NCBI GenBank assembly: GCA_030533405.1
Contig: JAUNJF010000007.1
Coordinates: 1-64,000 of the forward strand
Length of the DNA stretch: 64,000 nucleotides
From: Eubacteriales bacterium
GTDB taxonomy: Bacteria; Bacillota; Clostridia; Lachnospirales; Lachnospiraceae
Direction: 5' to 3'
Both the position numbers and the translations under genes were made by a program. Shown here in pieces: positions 27,675 through 35,965 of this stretch (the first letter of the stretch is position 1; each line of letters starts with the position of its first letter). Below the pieces are notes generated by a model. The model did not search any database, was not told the DNA's origin, and was given only the letters and a program-made list of their open reading frames with translations.

Positions 27675-28322
27675 ATGACACTAAACGATGAAAATCAGGA
27701 AAGTGGTTTATCTTTCCGCGAAGAACCTATAGGCGACGGTCTTTCTTTTAAAGAAGAACCTACACCAAGCGGTTTATCCTTCAAAGAGGACACTTCCGCA
27801 ACAGATTCCTCTTTCCAGGAAGAGCCTACTACTAGTACATATACTGCACCTGAATCTACTTCCTACGAAGCAGAGGTACCAACTGCATACGCACCAGAAT
27901 TTGATGAGCCTTATGTTTCTTCAGCTTCTACTTCTGCATATGCATCCAATATTACATTTAAAGAATTCTACAAGGATTATTGTTCTGCAACAACCAAAAA
28001 GAATATTAATGGTTCTGCCATTACGCTTTATATCTGTTCTGGTATCACACTGATTGCATCCATCCTTGCAACAGCACTTGGTGTAAATATTATGGCTGCT
28101 GCGCTTGATGCAGTGCTTATGCTCGGATTGGCTTTGGGAATCCATATTGGAAAAAGCCGTGTCTGCGCTGTTATTGTATTGATTTATTCACTCATCAATT
28201 GTATTTATACAATGACTCAAACAGGTCGTCCCGGCGGTTGGTTAATCATCATTGCTGGTGCTTATGCAACCATCGCAACCTTTTCTGCTCGTAAGGAATA
28301 TAAAGAGTATATTGGTAAATAA
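27675..28322 (+). CDS. Membrane protein with N-terminal GLSFKEEP repeats
   Basis: A 215-aa protein of unknown function. Residues 8-55 contain an imperfect 11-13 residue repeat: GLSFREEP, GLSFKEEP, GLSFKEDT and SSFQEEPT. An acidic, Ser/Thr/Pro/Tyr-rich linker continues to about 90. The C-terminal half has four hydrophobic segments ('LYICSGITLIASILATALGV', 'AALDAVLMLGLALGIHIG', 'VCAVIVLIYSLINCIYTM', 'WLIIIAGAYATIATFSA'). The repeat region would be disordered, and cytoplasmic if the first helix runs inward to outward. AAAGGAG precedes the start. It sits alone between the lysozyme and the thrS T-box. Confidence 0.75.
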   Translation: MTLNDENQESGLSFREEPIGDGLSFKEEPTPSGLSFKEDTSATDSSFQEEPTTSTYTAPESTSYEAEVPTAYAPEFDEPYVSSASTSAYASNITFKEFYKDYCSATTKKNINGSAITLYICSGITLIASILATALGVNIMAAALDAVLMLGLALGIHIGKSRVCAVIVLIYSLINCIYTMTQTGRPGGWLIIIAGAYATIATFSARKEYKEYIGK

Positions 28323-28339
28323 TTCAGCAACAATTTTAG

Positions 28340-28368
28340 TTGACTTTCTTTATATGATACGATACAAT
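28340..28368 (+). promoter_or_regulatory. Promoter of the thrS T-box transcript
   Basis: TTGACT (28340-28345), 17-base spacer, TACAAT (28363-28368). The transcript would start near 28376, just before Stem I of the T-box. Confidence 0.8.
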
Positions 28369-28396
28369 ACTAGCTATATCTAAATATATCAATGCA

Positions 28397-28633
28397 ATGA
28401 TGAGGACAGTAGCTATGATTGTAATTCTCAGAGAGGACTTGACTTGCTGAAACAAGCCCGTTTTACCCATAGTCGAAAACCACCTCTGAGCAGCCGTTAA
28501 TACCGGCCGGTGACTCCGATATCGTCATAACGAAGTGCTTGCAACACATATAATATGTGATTGCTCGAACTAGGGTGGAACCGCGAATAATTATCGTCCC
28601 TGGCAAATAATATGTTTGTCAGGGATTTTTTTA
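28397..28633 (+). promoter_or_regulatory. T-box riboswitch, threonine specifier (ACC)
   Basis: Stem I is closed by GAGG (28402-28405) with CCTC (28483-28486). AGTA is at 28408-28411, CTATG/CATAG pair above the internal loop, and ACC (Thr codon) is at 28479-28481 in the 3' side of the specifier loop. The T-box sequence AGGGTGGAACCGCG is at 28572-28585. The competing terminator is CCCTGGCAAA (28598-28607) with TTTGTCAGGG (28615-28624) plus a T-run. Uncharged tRNA-Thr would stabilise the antiterminator and switch on thrS. In the 370-base gap before thrS I see nothing else. Confidence 0.95.
28598..28632 (+). terminator. Regulated terminator of the T-box leader
   Basis: CCCTGGCAAA / TTTGTCAGGG stem followed by seven T. 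Its 5' arm overlaps the sequence that pairs with the T-box motif (AGGG with CCCT), the mutually exclusive arrangement of T-box leaders. Confidence 0.92.
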
Positions 28634-28692
28634 TTTCTGCAAACATTTTCAAACTACACTTTTTAATATAAGAATTTGAAAGGAGAATGATT

Positions 28693-30720
28693 ATGAAAAT
28701 CACATTAAAAGACGGCTCATCAAAAGAATATGATGGAGCAATGAGTGTATTAGATATCGCAAAAGATATCAGTGAAGGTTTAGCACGTGTCGCATGTGCT
28801 GGCGAAGTAGACGGAAAGGTTGTTGACCTTCGTACAATCGTAGACGCAGATTGTAACTTAAACATTTTAACATTTGATGATGACAATGGTAAAAAAGCAT
28901 TCCGTCATACTGCTGCTCACATTTTGGCACAGGCAGTTAAAAGACTTTATCCAGATGCAAAATGTACAATTGGACCAGCAATCGATGATGGTTTCTACTA
29001 CGATTTCGACATGCCTTCATTAAGTCGTGAAGAGCTTGATCAGATTGAAGCCGAAATGAAGAAAATCGTAAAGGAAAATATACCTATTACAAGCTATACG
29101 CTTTCTCGCGAAGAAGCAATCAAACTCATGACAGAGAAAGACGAACCATACAAGGTTGAATTAATTAATGATTTACCAGAAGACGCTGTATTAAGTTTCT
29201 ATGAGCAGGGTGACTTCACAGATCTTTGTGCCGGTCCACACCTTATGAGCACGAAGCCAGTGAAATTCTTCAAGCTTACATCTTCATCAGGTGCATACTG
29301 GAGAGGTAATTCCAACAACAAGATGTTGACTCGTATTTATGGTACAGCATTTACAAAGAAAGACGACCTAAATGCGCGTCTTGAGTTCTTAGAGAACATT
29401 AAAAAACGTGACCACAACAAATTAGGTCGTGATTTGGAATTATTTACAACAGTTGATATTATTGGTCAGGGACTTCCTTTGATGATGCCAAAGGGTGCTA
29501 AAATCATCCAGACAATGCAACGTTGGATTGAGGACTTAGAGGATAACGAATGGGGTTATGTTCGTACAAAAACTCCTTTAATGGCAAAATCTGATTTATA
29601 TAAATTATCAGATCACTGGTATCACTACAAAGACGGTATGTTCGTTTTAAATGACGACGGAAGCGATTATGCAACTGCTGAGGAAGAAGAAGCTGCAAAG
29701 AAGGCCGCTGCTGAAAATGCGTCAGAAGAAGCTTCTGATAGCAAAGAAATCATGGCCCTTCGTCCTATGACATGTCCATTCCAGTATTTCGTATACAAAG
29801 CAAAACAGCACAGCTACCGTGATCTTCCATATCGTATGGGTGAGACATCTACACTCTTCCGTAATGAGGATTCTGGAGAAATGCACGGACTTACTCGTGT
29901 TAGACAGTTTACGATTTCAGAAGGACATTTAATCTGTACACCTGAGCAGATTAAAGAAGAGTTTAAGAACTGTGCTGCATTAGCAAAGCACTGCTTAACA
30001 ACACTTGGTGTAGAAGAAGACGTAACTTACCGTATGTCAAAATGGGATCCTAACAATACAGACAAGTATCTTGGTACTGCCGAGGATTGGGACCGCGTTC
30101 AGGACGCAATGCGTGAGATTTTAGATGAAATCGGCATCGAATATACAGAAGAAGAAGGCGAAGCTGCTTTCTATGGTCCAAAGCTTGATATTCAGGCAAA
30201 GAACGTATACGGAAAAGAAGATACTATGATTACAATCCAGCTTGATATGTTCCTTGCAGAGCGTTTTGATATGTACTATGTAGATAAAGATGGTGAGAAG
30301 AAACGTCCATACATCATCCACAGAACATCTATGGGTTGTTATGAGAGAACACTTGCATGGTTAATTGAGAAGTATGCTGGTGCCTTCCCAACATGGTTAG
30401 CACCTGAACAGGTTCGTATTCTTCCAATTTCTGAGAAATTCCATGAATATGGTAACGAGATTTTGAAAGAACTCAAGAAAAATGGTGTTCTTGCTACAAT
30501 GGATGAACGTGCTGAAAAGATTGGTTACAAGATTCGTGAAGCAAGATTACAAAAGATTCCATATTTACTTGTTGTTGGCGCAAACGAGGAAGAAACAAAA
30601 ACTGTTTCTGTTCGTAAACGTGGTGAAGATGGCGATTTAGGTTCTATGGAATTAGATACTTTCGTTGATAAACTCTGTAAGGAGATTCGCACAAAGAGTC
30701 TTACACAGATGGATGCATAA
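28693..30720 (+). CDS. thrS: Threonyl-tRNA synthetase
   Basis: A 675-aa class II synthetase. An N-terminal TGS domain (1-62) is followed by the editing domain with HTAAH at 72-76 and 'DLCAGPHL' (zinc/editing site). The catalytic core holds motif 2 'LFRNEDSGEMHGLTRVRQFT' and motif 3 'SMGCYERTLAWLIEKY', and an anticodon-binding domain runs from about 565. Zinc ligand positions are Cys in 'RPMTCPFQ', His in 'SEGHLIC' and His in 'IIHRTSMG'. Odd: an Ala/Glu-rich low-complexity insert ('AEEEEAAKKAAAENASEEA') lies at about 328-353 just before the zinc Cys. The motifs 'TCPFQ' and 'GCYERTLAW' also differ from the common 'NCPxH' and 'GSxERF'. ATG at 28693 has AAGGAG at 8 bases; the ATG two codons upstream is too close. 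Confidence 0.97.
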   Translation: MKITLKDGSSKEYDGAMSVLDIAKDISEGLARVACAGEVDGKVVDLRTIVDADCNLNILTFDDDNGKKAFRHTAAHILAQAVKRLYPDAKCTIGPAIDDGFYYDFDMPSLSREELDQIEAEMKKIVKENIPITSYTLSREEAIKLMTEKDEPYKVELINDLPEDAVLSFYEQGDFTDLCAGPHLMSTKPVKFFKLTSSSGAYWRGNSNNKMLTRIYGTAFTKKDDLNARLEFLENIKKRDHNKLGRDLELFTTVDIIGQGLPLMMPKGAKIIQTMQRWIEDLEDNEWGYVRTKTPLMAKSDLYKLSDHWYHYKDGMFVLNDDGSDYATAEEEEAAKKAAAENASEEASDSKEIMALRPMTCPFQYFVYKAKQHSYRDLPYRMGETSTLFRNEDSGEMHGLTRVRQFTISEGHLICTPEQIKEEFKNCAALAKHCLTTLGVEEDVTYRMSKWDPNNTDKYLGTAEDWDRVQDAMREILDEIGIEYTEEEGEAAFYGPKLDIQAKNVYGKEDTMITIQLDMFLAERFDMYYVDKDGEKKRPYIIHRTSMGCYERTLAWLIEKYAGAFPTWLAPEQVRILPISEKFHEYGNEILKELKKNGVLATMDERAEKIGYKIREARLQKIPYLLVVGANEEETKTVSVRKRGEDGDLGSMELDTFVDKLCKEIRTKSLTQMDA

Positions 30721-30740
30721 AGGTTAGAAAGGAATTACAA

Positions 30741-31868
30741 ATGAATCCAATTAATAGATCCTTATTAAAAGAGAACGCAAAAGCTGTTCTTCGTAGAAAT
30801 TTTTGGATGCCTGTACTTGTATGCTTTGTTGCTAGCTTTTTAGGTGGTAACTGGACCGGCTTACAAGTCGGCTCCTCTGGTGGTGCAAGTTTTCGTATTC
30901 CAAGTACCAGCTCAAGAAACTATTCAAATTATTCAGGAGATTACAACTATTCCTCAGATGACTCCGCAAAGCTTCTTCTGGAAGCTGTAGAAAAAGGAAT
31001 TCAGGAATCCAACAAAGGTAGCGACTTTTACTATGACTATGATGATTCTTTATCAGAATCCGATAACATAAAAGCCTTTTATAATGATTGTTTGGATTAT
31101 TTTAACATCACATCAGAAGATGTTGTTGGATTTCTTTTGATGGTATTTGGTATTGTATTAATCGTCTTCGCAATCATTTGGTTAATTATGGCTGTTATTA
31201 CCTTTGCAATTGGCTCCTTTGTCGGTGCACCAGTTGGTGTGGGTTATCGTAAATACTTCATGAACAACCGCGAAGGAACTGCTAAATTTGATGATTTGTT
31301 TTCTGCCTTCTCAGGCGGTCATTACATGGATGTCGTAAAAATAATGTTCAAAACAAACATCCGCATTTGGGGTTGGAGTTTACTATTTTACTTCCCTGGA
31401 TTAGTAAAATTTTATCAATATTATTTAGTATCTTACATCGCAGCAGAGAATCCAACACTTACGCCTGAAAGAGTCAGAGAACTCAGTCGTGAAATGACAA
31501 ATGGACATAAATGGCAAATCTTTGTTTTAGAACTTTCTTTCTTAGGATGGGCTATGCTATTTGTACTCATTGAAGTATTATTAGCACTTATTTCCTGCGG
31601 ATTATTAGCAATTCCTGGTATATTGTTAATGTATCCACTTGTTGCATATCGTTGTGCAACTATAGCAGAATTATACGCAGAGCGTAGAGAATATATGATT
31701 CATGCTGGATTTGCAAACGCAGTTGAACTTCCTGGATTTGTAGAACAGACCGTTCAAACAACTGTTGTAAATAGTGCAGTAGATACTTCGTTTACAGAAA
31801 CACCTGTCGCTGGTATAGAGAGTCATGACACATCTGTTGACGACCAAAACAAGTGGGATGGGCAATAA
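30741..31868 (+). CDS. DUF975 family membrane protein
   Basis: A 375-aa membrane protein. The N-terminus 'INRSLLKENAKAVLRRNFWMPVLV' is the DUF975 signature. A first hydrophobic helix is interrupted by a long Ser/Tyr/Asp-rich loop (about 45-115), then four or five more helices follow ('VVGFLLMVFGIVLIVFAIIW', 'ITFAIGSFVGAPVGVGY', 'LELSFLGWAMLFVLIEVLL', 'LLAIPGILLMYPLVAYR'). The C-terminal 60 residues are hydrophilic. It lies 20 bases after thrS with its own AAAGGA site, so it is probably co-transcribed under T-box control. Function unknown. Confidence 0.85.
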   Translation: MNPINRSLLKENAKAVLRRNFWMPVLVCFVASFLGGNWTGLQVGSSGGASFRIPSTSSRNYSNYSGDYNYSSDDSAKLLLEAVEKGIQESNKGSDFYYDYDDSLSESDNIKAFYNDCLDYFNITSEDVVGFLLMVFGIVLIVFAIIWLIMAVITFAIGSFVGAPVGVGYRKYFMNNREGTAKFDDLFSAFSGGHYMDVVKIMFKTNIRIWGWSLLFYFPGLVKFYQYYLVSYIAAENPTLTPERVRELSREMTNGHKWQIFVLELSFLGWAMLFVLIEVLLALISCGLLAIPGILLMYPLVAYRCATIAELYAERREYMIHAGFANAVELPGFVEQTVQTTVVNSAVDTSFTETPVAGIESHDTSVDDQNKWDGQ

Positions 31869-31910
31869 TTGCGAAACTCAATTTAAGTTGTTGAAAGTTT
31901 CACAATTATC
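31866..31910. repeat. Short palindromic MITE copy 2
   Basis: TAATTGCGAAACTCAATTTA (start) to GAAAGTTTCACAATTATC (end), a 45-base hairpin that begins at the stop codon of the DUF975 gene. It is about 90 percent identical by eye to the copy at 54064 but lacks the outermost GG/CC ends. It may provide a 3' end for the thrS-DUF975 transcript. Confidence 0.7.
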
Positions 31911-31946
31911 TGCTTTTATATAATAAAAGGAGAGGAAAAAGGGAAT

Positions 31947-33719
31947 ATGGCAGAAAAAAAAGTTATGCTTGGCAACGAGGCAATTGCCCGTGGAGCATAT
32001 GAGGCGGGAGTTAAGGTATCCGCAGCGTATCCTGGTACACCAAGCACAGAAATTAGTGAAAATGTTGTAAAATATCCGGAGATTTACTGTGAGTGGTCTC
32101 CAAATGAAAAGGTTGCAATGGAGGTTGCAATCGGAGCATCCATTAGCGGTGTTCGTTCTATGGCTTCTATGAAGCATGTAGGTTTTAATGTAGCAGCAGA
32201 TCCAATGTATACCGTATCTTACATTGGTGCAAACGGCGGTTTGGTTGCAATCGTTGCTGATGACCCTGGTATGTACAGCTCGCAAAACGAACAGGACACT
32301 CGCCAGATTTGTCGTGCAGCGCAGGTTCCTGTATTAGAGCCATCAGACTCACAGGAAGCAAAGGATTTCATGAAATTAGCATTTGATCTTTCTGAGGAAT
32401 ATGATACACCTATCGTTCTTCGTACAACAACCCGTCTTGCACACTCTCAGGGTGTCGTTACATTAGAAGATCGTGTTGTTCCTGAAGACAAAGCTTATGA
32501 AAGAAATATTGCCAAAAATGTTATGATGCCAGGTAATGCGATTAAGCGTCATATCTTTGTAGAAGATCGTTTGAATCGTATGGCTAAGGATGCATGTACA
32601 CTCAAGGTTGCAAAAACTGGTGCATCCAAAGATATTCCATTAAACCGTGTAGAAATGAATGATACCAAAATTGGTTTTATCACAAGTGGTATCCCATATA
32701 CATATGTAAAAGAGGCTTGTCCAAACGCATCTGTATTAAAACTTGGTTTGGTGCATCCTCTTCCAAAAGATTTGATACTCGATTTTGCTTCTAAAGTTGA
32801 TAAGCTCTACATTTTTGAAGAGCTTGAACCAGTTATCGAAGAACAGGTTCGCGCCTGGGGTATCGAGTGCGTTGGAAAGGAAGCCTTTACTGTTCAGGGT
32901 GAATACAGTGCAAACATGATTCGTGAGGTTGTTTTAGAACAGGATTTACACTTAAACGAACCAGCACAGGTTGCAGGCCGTCCACCACTTCTTTGTCCAG
33001 GTTGTCCTCACAGAAGTGTTTACTCTGTACTTAAGAAGTTAAAGATTCATGCAGCAGGTGATATCGGATGTTATACACTCGGCGCAGTAGCTCCATTAAG
33101 CGTTGTTGACACTACCATTTGTATGGGTGCTTCTATTTCATCCCTTCATGGAATGGAAAAAGCAAAGGGCAAAGAATATATTAAGAACTGGGTTGCTGTA
33201 ATTGGTGATTCCACATTTATGCACACTGGTGTCAATTCTTTGATGAATATGGTCTATAATCAGGGTACCGGAACAGTTATCATTTTAGATAACTCGACAA
33301 CTGGTATGACTGGTCACCAGGATCATGCAGCAACTGGTAAAACATTAATGGGACAAACTGTTCCTGCTATCAACATTTATCAGCTTTGTAAAGCCATTGG
33401 TATTGAACATGTAACAGAAATCAATGCCTTTGATATTGATGGTCTTGAGAAATTAATCAAGGAAGAAGTTGCAAGAGAAGCGGTATCCGTTATCATTACA
33501 AAGTCTCCTTGTGTATTGTTGAAGGAAGTACACTTCCCGAATGTATGTAAACCGCTCTCTGACAAATGTAAGAAATGTGGTAAATGCTTGCAGCCAGGCT
33601 GTCCAGCTCTTACTAAAAATGTAGACGGCACAATCACAATTGATCAGACAATGTGTAATGGCTGTGGTCTATGTAAACAGATGTGTCCATTTGATGCAAT
33701 TGAGGAGGTGGCTCGATAA
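31947..33719 (+). CDS. iorA: Indolepyruvate ferredoxin oxidoreductase, alpha subunit
   Basis: A 590-aa subunit that oxidatively decarboxylates aryl pyruvates from aromatic amino acids to aryl-acetyl-CoA, reducing ferredoxin. The N-terminal pyrimidine-binding domain has 'YPGTPSTEI'. The thiamine-diphosphate-binding domain has 'LCPGCPHRSVYSVLKK' and 'IGDSTFMHTGVNSLMNMVYN' (string at the length limit), with 'DNSTTGMTGHQDH'. Two C-terminal [4Fe-4S] motifs are complete: CKKCGKC with CP, and CNGCGLCKQMCP. It overlaps iorB by one base (TAATG), so the subunits are made in equal amounts. Anaerobic lifestyle marker. Confidence 0.97.
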   Translation: MAEKKVMLGNEAIARGAYEAGVKVSAAYPGTPSTEISENVVKYPEIYCEWSPNEKVAMEVAIGASISGVRSMASMKHVGFNVAADPMYTVSYIGANGGLVAIVADDPGMYSSQNEQDTRQICRAAQVPVLEPSDSQEAKDFMKLAFDLSEEYDTPIVLRTTTRLAHSQGVVTLEDRVVPEDKAYERNIAKNVMMPGNAIKRHIFVEDRLNRMAKDACTLKVAKTGASKDIPLNRVEMNDTKIGFITSGIPYTYVKEACPNASVLKLGLVHPLPKDLILDFASKVDKLYIFEELEPVIEEQVRAWGIECVGKEAFTVQGEYSANMIREVVLEQDLHLNEPAQVAGRPPLLCPGCPHRSVYSVLKKLKIHAAGDIGCYTLGAVAPLSVVDTTICMGASISSLHGMEKAKGKEYIKNWVAVIGDSTFMHTGVNSLMNMVYNQGTGTVIILDNSTTGMTGHQDHAATGKTLMGQTVPAINIYQLCKAIGIEHVTEINAFDIDGLEKLIKEEVAREAVSVIITKSPCVLLKEVHFPNVCKPLSDKCKKCGKCLQPGCPALTKNVDGTITIDQTMCNGCGLCKQMCPFDAIEEVAR

Positions 33720-34291
33720 TGACAGAAACAAAGAATATTATGATTGTTGGTGTGGGCGGTCAGGGAACCTTGCTCACAAGCCGTATCCTTGGTGGTATCA
33801 TGATTAAAGGTGGCTATGATGTTAAATTATCCGAAGTACACGGCATGTCACAACGTGGCGGTTCTGTTGTTACCTATGTTCGCTATGGCGAGAAGGTAGC
33901 AGAGCCAATCGTGGAAGAAGGACAGGCAGATGTACTTATCGCTTTTGAACGTTTAGAAGCACTTCGCTATGCACACTTTTTAAAACCAGATGGAGTTTTG
34001 ATTGTTAATGACCATCGCATGGATCCAATTACTGTTGTAACAGGTGCAGCGGAGTATCCTGAAAATATCATTGAAAATCTTTCAAAAACATACAAAGTAT
34101 ATTCTATCAATGCAGCAGAAGAGGCATTAAAGCTTGGTAACTCACGTGTATTTAACAATATCGTGTTAGGACTTGCTGCAAAGTATATGGATTTCACAAA
34201 GGAAGAATGGTTAGAGGTAATTGCAGCAACTGTTCCACCTAAAACCATTGAGATTAACCAGAAAGCATTCTTAGTTGGTTACGAGGGGTAA
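33719..34291 (+). CDS. iorB: Indolepyruvate ferredoxin oxidoreductase, beta subunit
   Basis: A 190-aa gamma-domain-type subunit. The N-terminal 'NIMIVGVGGQGTLLTSRILGG' motif (split across the length limit) and 'SEVHGMSQRGGSVVTYVRYG' are typical of 2-oxoacid:ferredoxin oxidoreductase gamma/beta chains. Its start codon overlaps the iorA stop and its ribosome site GAGGAGG lies inside iorA. Together with iorA it forms the complete two-subunit IOR. A terminator follows 38 bases later. Confidence 0.96.
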   Translation: MTETKNIMIVGVGGQGTLLTSRILGGIMIKGGYDVKLSEVHGMSQRGGSVVTYVRYGEKVAEPIVEEGQADVLIAFERLEALRYAHFLKPDGVLIVNDHRMDPITVVTGAAEYPENIIENLSKTYKVYSINAAEEALKLGNSRVFNNIVLGLAAKYMDFTKEEWLEVIAATVPPKTIEINQKAFLVGYEG

Positions 34292-34329
34292 TTACTCTAA
34301 CCACGTACCAATGTTTATTGTGAAACATA

Positions 34330-34374
34330 AGAGTCCGGATTTGCAAATTTTTTGCAGCTCGGGCTCTTTCTTGT
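34330..34374 (+). terminator. Terminator of iorAB
   Basis: AGAGTCCG pairs with CGGGCTCT (one G-U), with an inner TTGCAAA/TTTTGCA stem, then TTTCTTGTT. Confidence 0.82.
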
Positions 34375-34386
34375 TCATTTTTATTT

Positions 34387-34449
34387 CTCCCCGTATAATA
34401 TGTAGCGGCACAATTCATTTCATAAATCCTGCCATGTCGTCGGAACACA
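34387..34449 (-). repeat. SD-repeat copy 4
   Basis: Minus strand: TGTTCCGACGACATGGCAGG, the hairpin core with ATTTATGAAATGAATTGTGCCG, ACATATTATA and GGGGAGA, then an ATG opening a 24-codon ORF that runs back through the iorAB terminator. Orientation is opposite to the flanking genes, so its ribosome site serves no recognisable gene here. Confidence 0.8.
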
Positions 34450-34560
34450 ATCCGCCAAAAAACACTTCACATATTCCCAAAAATATACTATACTTATGAT
34501 TCGTGTCGCCTTACTAAATTCGACATTACAATATAAGCAAAATGATAAGGAGCAAATAAA

Positions 34561-35244
34561 ATGCATAATTTTACCGCAGAAGAGCTTGCAGCTATAAAAC
34601 CGATTTTAGAAAAAGAAAGAACGCTTCACTTAAAAGTAATTCGTTCTCTCTTCCATACATTAGACACCAAATTCAATCTGTACGGGGCAGATTTACCTGT
34701 TACACTTGACTATGACACGGAAATCCGAGGCGCATATATACCAACCTCTGATTCTGTGATTGAAGGCTTTTCCTTTTCCCTATTGCATATTGGATATGCC
34801 TTGAAAAATTCTCTATCCAAAGAGGATAGAAATGAATTATTTAAAATAGAATATGCGCACTATATGGCAGCACATCTTCCAATTCCAGATGAACATAAGG
34901 CAACCGAGAACGATCCAAATCGTGCATGGAAATATTGTTATTCTTTGATTACAACTCCAAATAACACAAGCAAAACAAAAACAGCCACAGCTTCTGTTGC
35001 AGATGCTGCAACAGAGTTAAAAGCGGCTGTCCATTCCAATCTGAATCTTTTACGCGAAGTAAAACGTGCAAAAGAAAATCGGACAATTGTCTTTAACATA
35101 GGAGACCAGATTACTCATCCAAAATACGGAGAAGGCATTATCGAAAACATTACTCAAACATCAAACTCTGTTCAACTTACTCTACGTTTTGGAGAAGAAA
35201 CAAAGATTATCGATCAACAATGGATTATTAAAAATGCGCGATAA
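34561..35244 (+). CDS. Uncharacterised protein with C-terminal Tudor/KOW-like domain
   Basis: A 227-aa protein. Residues 178-227 ('IGDQITHPKYGEGIIENI' and 'LTLRFGEETKIID') match the small beta-barrel found at the C-terminus of UvrD/PcrA helicases and CarD-like proteins, which contacts RNA polymerase or nucleic acid. The N-terminal 140 residues are not recognised; 'FKIEYAHYMAAHL' at about 100-112 faintly resembles an HExxH helix with the first His lost. A Thr/Ala-rich linker separates the parts. It is monocistronic with AAGGAG before the start, and convergent with the next gene, with which it shares a hairpin. Confidence 0.65.
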   Translation: MHNFTAEELAAIKPILEKERTLHLKVIRSLFHTLDTKFNLYGADLPVTLDYDTEIRGAYIPTSDSVIEGFSFSLLHIGYALKNSLSKEDRNELFKIEYAHYMAAHLPIPDEHKATENDPNRAWKYCYSLITTPNNTSKTKTATASVADAATELKAAVHSNLNLLREVKRAKENRTIVFNIGDQITHPKYGEGIIENITQTSNSVQLTLRFGEETKIIDQQWIIKNAR

Positions 35245-35261
35245 ACACACTAACCAAATTC

Positions 35262-35290
35262 AATGTATGAATTAACAATGCTCATACATT
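35262..35290. terminator. Shared convergent hairpin
   Basis: AATGTATGA (35262-35270) and TCATACATT (35282-35290) form a stem overlapping the stop of the minus-strand acetyltransferase gene. T-runs are short, so efficiency is doubtful. Confidence 0.45.
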
Positions 35291-35700
35291 ACAGAAACAC
35301 AATCCTTTTCTAGCCCTATTTTTTTATAAAATTCTAAATTATAATCAATGGAAATTAACTGAATACACTGTATTCCCTTTTGGGTAAGCTCTGTTTTCAG
35401 TTTCTCCATGATTTGTCTTCCAACTCCCTGTTTTTTTCGTTCAGGAATCACAAACAACTCCGATACAAAAAAGAAATCTTCATCCGCATATGGATCGACA
35501 TATCCAAGCGCACCGCCAATGATAACACCATCCTCAACAGCAGCAATTCCCATAGCTTCGAAATTCCCTAAAATCGCATTTACTCTTCTCTTCGACTTTT
35601 CTTTTGTCCACATTTCGTTCCATGGATCTTCTGCATAAGCCTTTGCCATAGCCGCTGCCAATCCCTCCAAATCTTTTTCTTCCGCAATTCTATACTCCAT
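35272..35700 (-). CDS. GNAT family N-acetyltransferase
   Basis: A 142-aa single-domain GNAT. The fold runs from 'YRIAEEKDLEGLAAAMAKAY' through the beta-4 strand 'FFFVSELFVIPERKKQGVGRQI' (split for length; acetyl-CoA loop R-K-K-Q-G-V-G) to 'LEFYKKIGLEKD' near the C-terminus. Substrate cannot be told. A TTG two codons upstream is possible; the ATG at 35700 has GGGAGG at eight bases and is preferred. Isolated gene between a convergent neighbour and a MITE. Confidence 0.88.
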   Translation of the reverse strand: MEYRIAEEKDLEGLAAAMAKAYAEDPWNEMWTKEKSKRRVNAILGNFEAMGIAAVEDGVIIGGALGYVDPYADEDFFFVSELFVIPERKKQGVGRQIMEKLKTELTQKGIQCIQLISIDYNLEFYKKIGLEKDCVSVMYEHC

Positions 35701-35730
35701 TTTCAAATCCTCCCTTATAAATATCTATGT

Positions 35731-35941
35731 TAGGTAATTGCGAAACTCTCAATTATGTAGATTCAAGTTGTACAATATAAACAACAATCTAAGTTGGGAT
35801 ATTTGCAAATGTGAGTACTTAGGTAGCGTTCTTTGCTACCTTATGTACTGCTACATTTGCAATTAAGTGAAAACGCCCCAACTTGGATTTGTTTATATTT
35901 TACAACGTTCAAACACCTTAATTGAGTTTCGCAATTACCTA
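35731..35941. repeat. Full-length palindromic MITE (211 bp) with perfect terminal inverted repeats
   Basis: Ends TTAGGTAATTGCGAAACTC and its exact reverse complement (19 bp, counting one flanking base on each side). The arms stay complementary, with gaps, to an apex hairpin AGGTAGC/GCTACCT at 35821-35841, so the whole element folds into one long hairpin. TA at each outer edge suggests TA target duplication, as made by IS630/Tc1-mariner transposases. No ORF inside. Confidence 0.85.
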
Positions 35942-35965
35942 ATAATATGTAGATTCTAAACCATC

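Noticed and set aside
34254-34448. ORF of 64 codons opposite the iorB end
   Set aside because: It runs antisense through iorB's end, the terminator and SD-repeat copy 4. The inner ATG with GGGGAGA is noted under the repeat, but the protein is not credible.
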